The notes under the pieces were generated by a model that worked only from the letters and a program-made list of their open reading frames with translations, ran no database searches and was not told the origin of the DNA. The translations under genes were made by a program, and so were the position numbers. This document shows positions 6,716-11,803 of a stretch of DNA of 11,803 nucleotides, piece by piece. This stretch comes from Bifidobacteriaceae bacterium (lineage in GTDB: Bacteria > Actinomycetota > Actinomycetes > Actinomycetales > WQXJ01): contig JAITLE010000182.1 in the NCBI GenBank assembly GCA_031278075.1, positions 1 through 11,803 of the forward strand, written 5' to 3'. Position 1 is the first letter of the stretch, and the number at the start of each line of letters is the position of its first letter.

Positions 6716-7632
6716 TCCGCTTCCTCGGCGCCCGCGTCCTGGGCGCCGCGCTGGTGCTTTGGGTGGTGGCGAGCCTGACGTTCCTGGCGGTCATGGCCTC
6801 AGGGGATCCGATCACCGCGGCGTTGCAATCGACTGGCGCCAGCCCCGAGATGATCGACCAGGTGAGGACGGAACTCGGGTACGACCGGCCGCTCGCTGTC
6901 CAATATGTGGACTTCCTCGCGCACGCGGTGCGTGGCGATTTCGGGGAGTCCTTTAGGTACGGCAAAGACGCGATGGGACTGGTGGCGGGGCGTCTGCCGA
7001 ACACGATCGCGCTGGCTTTGGCCGCTCTGGCCGTGACGGTGGCCCTGGGCGTGCCGTTGGCGTTGGCCGCCTCCTGGCGGCCCAACTCGCCGGTGGACCG
7101 GCTGGTCTCGCTGGTCTGCGCCGGCGGCCAGGCGATCCCGAACTTCGTGCTCGGGCCGGTGTTGCTGCTCGTCTTCGCTGTCGCCATCCCGTTGTTCCCG
7201 GTCTCTGGGACCACCGCGCCCTTCGCGATAGTGCTGCCAGCGCTGACACTGGCCGCCTACCCGGTGGCGCGGTTGGTGCGTGTGCTACGGGCCGGGATCT
7301 TGGAGGCGCGCTCCGCTGATTACGTGCGCACCGCGCGGTCGAAGGGTCTTAGACCTTCGCGGATCGTGTCGCGGCATGTGTTAGCCAACGCGATGCTGCC
7401 CAGTGTCACAGTGCTCGGCCTGCAGGTCGCGGGAACCCTCGGCGGGGCCGTCGTGGTCGAGACCGTGTTCAGCTGGCCGGGCGTCGGATCGCTCGCCCGG
7501 GACGCGCTGATGTCCAGCGACGTGAACCTGGCGCTCGCGGTCGTCGTGGCCTTCGCGGCGGCGGTCCTCGTCGTCAACCTGGTGACGGACGCCGTCTACG
7601 CGCTCGTCGACCCGAGGATCAGGCTGACATGA
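6712..7632 (+). CDS. Peptide ABC transporter permease, DppB/OppB type
   Basis: This 306-aa inner-membrane subunit forms half of the translocation pore. It has an N-terminal membrane segment (about residues 5-28, RVLGAALVLWVVASLTFLAV) and a periplasmic-type loop with the family pattern LGYDRPLAVQYVDFL and GDFGESF. Several hydrophobic segments follow, starting with NTIALALAALAVTVALGVPL. The cytoplasmic EAA loop that docks onto the ATPases is DYVRTARSKGLRPSRIVSRH. The C-terminal part has the diagnostic VVVETVFSWPGVGSLARDA and ends DPRIRLT, as is usual in DppB. Length is normal. GTG at 6712 has a good Shine-Dalgarno sequence and a 4-nt overlap with the ATPase gene; the 3' end overlaps the second permease by ATGA. 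Confidence 0.95.
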   Translation: MIRFLGARVLGAALVLWVVASLTFLAVMASGDPITAALQSTGASPEMIDQVRTELGYDRPLAVQYVDFLAHAVRGDFGESFRYGKDAMGLVAGRLPNTIALALAALAVTVALGVPLALAASWRPNSPVDRLVSLVCAGGQAIPNFVLGPVLLLVFAVAIPLFPVSGTTAPFAIVLPALTLAAYPVARLVRVLRAGILEARSADYVRTARSKGLRPSRIVSRHVLANAMLPSVTVLGLQVAGTLGGAVVVETVFSWPGVGSLARDALMSSDVNLALAVVVAFAAAVLVVNLVTDAVYALVDPRIRLT

Positions 7633-8555
7633 GCGGGCCATCGGACCTGACGGCGCCGGCGCGTGGCGCGCGTTCGCGTAGGGGGCGGCTGGCGGGGCGG
7701 GCGCGGCGCGCGGGCCGCCTCGGGGTCCCGGCGCGGGTCTGGGTCTGCGTCGCCGTCATCGCGGCCGCGATCGTGGTCAGCCTGGTGCTGCCGCCGTTCC
7801 TTGCGGACTTCGCCGAACAGGACATCCTCGACTCGCTGAAGCCGCCTGTCCCGTGGGACGGCTCTGACCCGGCCCACCCGCTGGGCACAGACACCCTCGG
7901 GCGGGACATCCTGGCTCGTCTCGCGGTGGGTCTGCGTGTCTCTTTGGCGGTCGCGGCGTTCGGCACGCTGATAGCGCTGGTGGTCGGGATTGTGCTCGGG
8001 GTGTTGGCCGGATATCGCGGCGGCTGGACGGACAACATTTTGATGCGTGTCGCCGACGTGCAGTTGTCGGTCCCCGCGCTGGTGCTGGTGATGTTCGCGG
8101 TGACCCTGATCGGCCGGGACACCCCGACGATCATCGTGGTGCTGGGGCTCGTGACCTGGGTGGCGTTCGCGCGCGTGGCGCGGGCGCAGGTGCTCAGCTT
8201 GCGGGAGCAGGACCTGGTTGTGGCGTCGCGTTCGCTCGGGCTGCCGGAGTGGCGGATACTGACGCGTCACGTCCTGCCGAGCATCATGGGGCCGTTGTCG
8301 GTCCTGGCGTCGGTCGAGGTGGGCGCGTTGGTGGTGGCTGAGGCGGCGCTCGGCTACCTGGGGTTGGGCGTGCCGCCGCCGCATCCGTCGCTCGGCGCCA
8401 TGATCTCCGAGGGCCAGCAGGTCCTGACCGCGGGGATCTGGTGGCCCGTCGTGATGCCGGGCGCGGTCATCGCCGCTCTGGTCCTCGCGGCCAACGTCCT
8501 GGGCGACTGGCTCCGGGACAGATTCGATCCACTCAGCGAAAGGTCATTTAGATGA
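7629..8555 (+). CDS. Peptide ABC transporter permease, DppC/OppC type
   Basis: This 308-aa partner permease completes the pore. The N-terminus is a cytoplasmic Arg-rich tail (about residues 10-35) followed by a membrane segment (VWVCVAVIAAAIVVSLVLPP). The DppC hallmark HPLGTDTLGRDILARL comes next, then the permease core with LAGYRGGWTDNILMRVAD. The EAA loop is LVVASRSLGLPEWRILTRHV, and the conserved end is AEAALGYLGLGVPPPHPSLG followed by WWPVVMPGAVIAAL and GDWLRDRFDP. The ATG overlaps the DppB-type stop (ATGA) and the stop overlaps the amidohydrolase start (ATGA), so the order is a tightly coupled transporter cassette. Confidence 0.95.
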   Translation: MSGPSDLTAPARGARSRRGRLAGRARRAGRLGVPARVWVCVAVIAAAIVVSLVLPPFLADFAEQDILDSLKPPVPWDGSDPAHPLGTDTLGRDILARLAVGLRVSLAVAAFGTLIALVVGIVLGVLAGYRGGWTDNILMRVADVQLSVPALVLVMFAVTLIGRDTPTIIVVLGLVTWVAFARVARAQVLSLREQDLVVASRSLGLPEWRILTRHVLPSIMGPLSVLASVEVGALVVAEAALGYLGLGVPPPHPSLGAMISEGQQVLTAGIWWPVVMPGAVIAALVLAANVLGDWLRDRFDPLSERSFR

Positions 8556-9865
8556 GTTCTGCACGCATATGCGGTGTGTCCGTCGTCGACGTGCGCACGG
8601 GAGAAGTCGCGCCCGGCCAAGACATCGAGATCAGGGACGGCTTGATCGCCTCGATCGGCCCAGCGGCGGCCACAGCGGCCACAGCGGCCACAGCGGCCGC
8701 GACACCCGCGGCGGCGCCCCGTGCCAGGACTGCCGGGTCGGCATCGGACAATGGGGAGGCGGGCGGCGCCACCTGGGACGGGACGGGCCTGTGGGCGGTC
8801 CCCGGGATGATGGACGCGCACTGCCACCTGTCGAACTCGGCGAGGCCTGACGTGGTGCAGTCCCTCACGTTCGACCTTCCGAGCTTCTACTCGATCCGGG
8901 CGGTCAAACACGCGCGGGACGTGCTCAGGGCGGGCATCACGGCGATCCGGGACGTCGGCGGGATCTATTTCACCGACGTGGCGATCCGCGACGCGGTGCT
9001 CCAGGGACTGATCGAGGGCCCGCGGGTGCGCGCCGGCGGGCCGAGCATCCGGATGACGGGCGGCCACGGCGACGTGCGCTATTCGCCCAGCTTCTCGCAT
9101 TCGATCTTCCAACCGGCGGACGGCGTGGACGAGGTGCGCAAAGCCGCGCGCCGCAACCTCAAGTACGGCGCGGACGTGATCAAGGTCCTCTCCGGGAGTG
9201 GCGGGGTCGGCTCCGGCACCGATCTGGACTCCGCTCAATATTCCGAGGCGGAGATCGCGGCCGCGGTCGAGGTGGCGCGGGACGCGGGGAAGAAGGTCGC
9301 CATCCACTCGCACAGCTCGAAGGCGACCAAACGCGGGGTGCGCGCGGGCGTGGCGAGCGTCGAGCACGGCACGTACCTGGACCGCGAGGCGGTGGACATG
9401 ATGGCCGAGGCTGGGACCTTCCTGGTGCCGACCTTCATAGCGCTGCGTCGCATCTTGGAACACGGCGCCGGGGAGGGCATCCCCGCGATCATGGTGGAAC
9501 GCGCCAAGGAGGCCGACGAGATCCATTTGAAGAGCTTCCAGCTCGCGTTGGCCGCCGGGGTGCGTGTCGCGATGGGCACCGACGCGGGCACGCCGTTCAA
9601 CCTCCATGGGGAGAACGCCACGGAGATCGCGCTCATGGCTGAGGCCGGCATGTCCCCGGCGGCCGCGCTGAGGGCGGCGACGATCGAGACCGCGGAGTTG
9701 CTCGACTGGTCGGATTCCTTGGGATCGTTGGAGGTCGGCAAACGCGCCGACATCGTGCTTTTCGACGTGGACCCGCTAGCCGACCTCGCCGCATACCGGG
9801 ACACCCGCCACGTCCGGCTCGTGCTGAAAGACGGGGCAGTGTGCCGTGACGATCTGACGCGCTGA
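8552..9865 (+). CDS. Cytoplasmic metal-dependent amidohydrolase (imidazolonepropionase/prolidase-like, COG1228 type)
   Basis: This 437-aa hydrolase probably cleaves an amide or peptide bond in the imported substrate. Likely active-site residues of the amidohydrolase superfamily are visible: HxH as H90 and H92 (PGMMDAHCHL), K211 (ADVIKVLSGSGGV, the probable carboxylated lysine), H252 or H254 (VAIHSHS), H272 (VASVEHGTYLD) and D344 (MGTDAGTPF). GGHGD at 170-174 and NLHGENATEIALMAEAGMSP are typical of the COG1228 group, which includes imidazolonepropionase and bacterial prolidases acting on Xaa-Pro or N-acyl amino acids. There is no signal peptide. The ATG at 8552 overlaps the permease stop (ATGA), with AAAGG 8 nt upstream. 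An Ala/Thr-rich insert of roughly 38 residues (about 37-74) interrupts the N-terminal beta domain just before the HxH motif. Lack of histidine-degradation genes nearby argues against true imidazolonepropionase. The exact substrate is unknown. Confidence 0.88.
   Translation: MSSARICGVSVVDVRTGEVAPGQDIEIRDGLIASIGPAAATAATAATAAATPAAAPRARTAGSASDNGEAGGATWDGTGLWAVPGMMDAHCHLSNSARPDVVQSLTFDLPSFYSIRAVKHARDVLRAGITAIRDVGGIYFTDVAIRDAVLQGLIEGPRVRAGGPSIRMTGGHGDVRYSPSFSHSIFQPADGVDEVRKAARRNLKYGADVIKVLSGSGGVGSGTDLDSAQYSEAEIAAAVEVARDAGKKVAIHSHSSKATKRGVRAGVASVEHGTYLDREAVDMMAEAGTFLVPTFIALRRILEHGAGEGIPAIMVERAKEADEIHLKSFQLALAAGVRVAMGTDAGTPFNLHGENATEIALMAEAGMSPAAALRAATIETAELLDWSDSLGSLEVGKRADIVLFDVDPLADLAAYRDTRHVRLVLKDGAVCRDDLTR
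8666..8698 (+). repeat. 9-bp tandem repeat inside the amidohydrolase gene
   Basis: GCGGCCACA is repeated three times perfectly (8666-8674, 8675-8683, 8684-8692), followed by a partial fourth copy GCGGCC. It encodes an alternating Ala-Ala-Thr stretch. Because the unit is a multiple of three, gain or loss of copies would change length without shifting the frame. Confidence 0.9.
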
Positions 9866-9902
9866 AGCGGCGGCGCACGATGCCGTCTGGTCGCGCGCCG
9901 CT
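9866..9902. terminator. Hairpin directly after the operon
   Basis: The first base after the amidohydrolase stop begins a long stem: AGCGGC-G-GCGC (9866-9876) pairs with GCGCGCCGCT (9893-9902), 10 bp with one bulged G and a 16-nt loop. There is no T-tract. It sits between convergent genes and could end transcription from the left, or act as an mRNA-end stabiliser. Confidence 0.45.
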
Positions 9903-9903
9903 G

Positions 9904-9917
9904 GGCGCTCAGGCGCC
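9904..9917. terminator. Second short hairpin in the convergent gap
   Basis: GGCGC-TCAG-GCGCC is a perfect 5-bp stem with a tetraloop, followed by GTTCCCCC. It adjoins the preceding hairpin and lies just beyond the nitroreductase stop codon on the other strand, so it may serve transcription from the right. Confidence 0.35.
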
Positions 9918-9934
9918 GTTCCCCCGGGGTGTTC

Positions 9935-10597
9935 TCAGTCCGCCCAGCGCCAGCCGTCGCGTCCCGCGCCGATCTCGAAGTGACATTTGGCGATGCCGAG
10001 GTCGACCTGGCCGTAGGGGCCGCCGGGACGGGCGCGGACGGAGTCGCCCATCAGGTCGAAACGGAACCGCTGCTGGTTCATGGCTGAGGGGGCGAGCTGG
10101 ACGGCCTCCAAACCGCGCCTGAACCAGTCGGGGAACGGCGGGGCAGCGCTGGTGAACACCTCGATCGGCCGGGGTTTGTGGCCTTCGCCGGCGGTCACGC
10201 CGTAGCCGAGGGCGACCGCGGCGTGGATCTCCTGGCCGGGGCGGACCGACACGGGCATGGCCCGCTTGCTGTATGTCATGCCCACCCAGCAGGTGGCGAG
10301 GCCGAGCTGGACTGCGCGCAGCACGATCCGTTCGCCGTGGTAACCGATGGCTTCGGCGCCTTGGGCGCCCTTGGGGCCGATCAGCGCGAGATAGTTCTTG
10401 ACGCCGCGGAACTGCCCCAGGGCGCGGGGGCCGGCGAACGCCTTGGGCTCGTCGAGCACCAGCTGTATGGCGAGGTCCGCGGCGGCGTTGGCCGCGTCGA
10501 CTGCGGCGCGGAGTTCTGCGGCGACCGGGTCCTCGACCCGGCGGTCGGTGTGGCGGCGGACCGCGTGGCGCGCTCTGATCGCTTCGTGGAGATCCAT
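9935..10597 (-). CDS. Nitroreductase-like flavoprotein (TM1586 type)
   Basis: This 220-aa protein is a predicted FMN-dependent oxidoreductase of the nitroreductase fold. Residues 1-21 (DLHEAIRARHAVRRHTDRRV) carry the N-terminal Arg-rich FMN-phosphate site of the family. The segments YLALIGPKG and AIGYHGERIVLRAVQLGLAT, then CWVGMTYSK (103-111), match the TM1586-type subgroup. PSAMNQQRFRFDL near the C-terminus is the second family signature. The chosen ATG at 10597 places the family N-terminus exactly and lies 11 bp after the stop of the upstream gene. The frame is open up to 10684, but that extension would overlap the upstream gene and adds an unrelated Arg/Pro-rich stretch. Shine-Dalgarno pairing is weak, which suggests translation coupled to the upstream gene. 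Its physiological substrate cannot be inferred. Confidence 0.85.
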   Translation of the reverse strand: MDLHEAIRARHAVRRHTDRRVEDPVAAELRAAVDAANAAADLAIQLVLDEPKAFAGPRALGQFRGVKNYLALIGPKGAQGAEAIGYHGERIVLRAVQLGLATCWVGMTYSKRAMPVSVRPGQEIHAAVALGYGVTAGEGHKPRPIEVFTSAAPPFPDWFRRGLEAVQLAPSAMNQQRFRFDLMGDSVRARPGGPYGQVDLGIAKCHFEIGAGRDGWRWAD

Positions 10598-10608
10598 TTT
10601 GGGTGGGC

Positions 10609-11274
10609 TCAGCGTAGTTCTGCGAGCATCGTGAGGAGCTTGTGGACGGCCTCTTTGAGATCGATCTGGCAGAGTTCGTGCCAACGACCGGGGACGTCAT
10701 GGTCCGGCCGGATCTCGAAGACGTAGGTGCTGCCGGGCGTGCTCTTGCCGAGTTCGAACAGGTTCCGCGCGGTGCGTTCGCGGTAGCGGATGTGCACCGA
10801 GTCGAGGAAATCCCGGAACAGGGCCGCGTTCTGGGCGCCGACGCCTCTGCCGCCGCTCCCCAGGCCGCTGCTGCCCATTGTGAACGTGGTCCGGCCGTCC
10901 TGGCTGCCCAGGCGCCTGATGTGGATCGGGTTGAGGAAACGGAAATCGTGTTCCTGGTAGAACTCGATGGCGTCCACCAGGGTCTTGAAAACCTTGCGTT
11001 TCGAGGCGTCGGTCAGGTCTCCGGCGCGGTCGGTGCTGAGACCAAGGGTCGCGCAAACCCCTGAGACGGCCGCGGCCCTGGTGCTGTCGACGACTGCGTG
11101 CTGCTGGGCGGCCACCCTGTCGACCGCGGAGTGCTGCACCGCGTCTCCGGCGGCGCCCAACGCGCCCTTCAGCGCCGCGCCGAGCCCCAAGGCTGTCTTG
11201 GCGCCCTCGTCGCCTTCCTTGGCTTGGGCCTCGAGATTGCCCACCATGCCGCGTAACGAGTCAAACAAACCCAT
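10609..11274 (-). CDS. Unrecognised 221-aa protein, first gene of a pair with the nitroreductase
   Basis: I do not recognise the family. Three parts are visible. Residues 1-15 (MGLFDSLRGMVGNLE) look like an amphipathic helix. Residues about 25-75 are rich in Ala and Gly with scattered charges. Residues about 87-221 look like a compact mixed domain, with KVFKTLVDAIEFYQEHDFRF, then NPIHIRRLG, a glycine-rich loop at 134-146 (GSSGLGSGGRGVG), YVFEIRPDHDVPGRWHEL and a C-terminal helix ending LAELR. There is no signal peptide or clear membrane segment, so it is probably cytoplasmic or peripherally membrane-bound. The ATG at 11274 is preceded by GGAG at a 9-nt spacing. The ATG at 11289 is in frame but overlaps that ribosome-binding site. 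The nitroreductase gene follows after 11 bp, so the two are probably co-transcribed. It reads as a real gene because the domain is well structured and lacks the Arg/Pro/Ser-rich look of antisense frames. Confidence 0.75.
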   Translation of the reverse strand: MGLFDSLRGMVGNLEAQAKEGDEGAKTALGLGAALKGALGAAGDAVQHSAVDRVAAQQHAVVDSTRAAAVSGVCATLGLSTDRAGDLTDASKRKVFKTLVDAIEFYQEHDFRFLNPIHIRRLGSQDGRTTFTMGSSGLGSGGRGVGAQNAALFRDFLDSVHIRYRERTARNLFELGKSTPGSTYVFEIRPDHDVPGRWHELCQIDLKEAVHKLLTMLAELR

Positions 11275-11595
11275 CGGTCTCAACTCCATCCGGTCGCGCG
11301 TTGTTCATTTGGGCTCTGCTCGGCCCGGGTCAATGCTATCCGCGCCGCGGCGGGCGGCGCTTGGCGGGTGTGGTGGCCACGTTTCTGCCCCGGGGGCTGA
11401 GGAGTGGCCGCCGGCGAGATCGGATGCGGACACCGGCGGCGGATCGCCCCGGGAGGTGGATCCGAGCGGGAGAGTGGATTCGGGCCGGCGGTCGACACCT
11501 TCGCGGGGGTTTGACCAGCACCAGACCGCCACCGTCAGCGGCGACACACCCCAAGAACGAGCCCGCGACATCGCCACAAGACCAGGCCCGGCGCG
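11275..11595. other. Intergenic region without a convincing gene
   Basis: This stretch of about 320 bp separates two minus-strand genes. Open frames crossing it on either strand are Arg/Pro/Ser-rich and lack ribosome-binding sites. It contains an inverted repeat GCCGCCGG (11407-11414) / CCGGCGGC (11433-11440) and an imperfect 18-bp direct repeat (11454-11471 and 11472-11489, core GTGGAT). Minus-strand TTGACC and TAGCAT elements near 11330-11345 could belong to a promoter for the 221-aa gene but are not correctly spaced relative to each other. Confidence 0.5.
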
Positions 11596-11803
11596 TCACT
11601 GCCAAGTGGCGGCCATCAACTTGTTCAACTGATCCCGATTCGCCTCAACCAACTGCCTCTCAAGATCCAACTGAACATCTAAGAACCTCGCCTCATAGTC
11701 CGTCTCGACACGACAATCGTAATCAGCCAAAGCGATCACCGCCTCCGCCGCCGAACCAACCAAAGACCGCTGCTCCAACGGCATAGTGTCATCAAAAAAC
11801 CCC
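11596..11803 (-). CDS. Unrecognised protein, C-terminal fragment (5' end outside window)
   Basis: The frame is open from the right edge to a TGA at 11596-11598; 68 codons are visible. The visible part is almost entirely helix-forming and highly charged, ending RQLVEANRDQLNKLMAATWQ, and may form a coiled coil or helical bundle. A Met lies six codons inside the edge, but the preceding residues (GFFDDT) continue smoothly and no ribosome-binding site precedes it, so the gene most likely begins beyond the window. About one third of the visible codons (23 of 68) end in A or T, a fraction that looks much higher than in the GC-rich genes to the left. I cannot assign a function. Confidence 0.6.
   Translation of the reverse strand, partial: GFFDDTMPLEQRSLVGSAAEAVIALADYDCRVETDYEARFLDVQLDLERQLVEANRDQLNKLMAATWQ

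Noticed and set aside
8666..8698. CRISPR-like or regulatory repeat array
   Set aside because: The unit is 9 bp, contiguous, without spacers, and lies in frame inside a coding region; it is a coding microsatellite.
8354..9607. Minus-strand open frame of 417 codons under the second permease and amidohydrolase genes
   Set aside because: It mirrors real coding sequence with intact catalytic residues on the other strand and is His/Arg/Pro-rich with no domain.
10598..10684. Upstream start for the nitroreductase at 10684
   Set aside because: The extra 29 residues are Arg/Pro-rich, overlap the upstream gene by 76 bp and precede the true family N-terminus at 10597.
11305..11605. Minus-strand frames in the gap before the 221-aa gene
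   Set aside because: No ribosome-binding sites; Pro/Arg/Ser-rich translations; frames overlap each other without any domain.
1..11803. A new defence, mobile or toxin-antitoxin system
   Set aside because: I found no nuclease, helicase (other than primase context), integrase, transposase, TIR, Cas or toxin-like domain. The two unknown proteins give no sequence basis for such a claim.

Overview
The window is high-GC throughout, apart from an AT-richer right edge. It has GTG and TTG starts, TTGACN/TANNNT-type promoter spacing and tightly overlapping genes. This fits an actinobacterial chromosome, but genus and species cannot be told from the sequence. The left edge is core genome (the 3' part of dnaG). 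The rest looks like an ordinary accessory metabolic region. I see no phage, transposon, tRNA, rRNA, CRISPR array or recognisable defence system.

Layout: (1) 1-939 (+) is the C-terminal part of DNA primase, cut by the window edge. (2) 1087-1683 (-) is an XRE-cupin transcription regulator, convergent with dnaG, with a small hairpin between them. (3) 1684-1889 is a divergent intergenic region. It carries a good -35/-10 promoter facing right and a TACCG/CGGTA-based palindrome just downstream of it. (4) 1890-9865 (+) is a seven-gene operon: two family-5 peptide-type solute-binding proteins, two OppD/OppF-type ATPases, two DppB/DppC-type permeases and a cytoplasmic amidohydrolase. The last six genes are joined by 4-8 nt overlaps, and the two binding-protein genes are only 11 nt apart. 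(5) Two GC-rich hairpins at 9866-9917 lie between the convergent gene ends. (6) 10609-11274 and 9935-10597 (-) form a two-gene unit: an unrecognised 221-aa protein followed by a TM1586-type nitroreductase-like flavoprotein. (7) About 320 bp without a convincing gene comes next. (8) 11596-11803 (-) is the 3' end of an unrecognised gene with clearly more A/T-ending codons, running off the right edge.

How the genes may work together: the operon reads as a peptide or modified-amino-acid uptake and breakdown unit. A lipoprotein binding protein captures the substrate outside, the DppBC-like channel and two ATPases import it, and the amidohydrolase cleaves an amide or peptide bond inside. The divergent XRE-cupin protein is the obvious candidate regulator, possibly sensing the substrate or product through its cupin domain. 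The most unusual point is that the first binding protein has no signal peptide and no room for one, because an in-frame stop lies just upstream. It should stay in the cytoplasm if the gene model is right. The amidohydrolase also carries an alanine/threonine-rich insert, encoded partly by a 9-bp tandem repeat, just before its metal-binding HxH motif.
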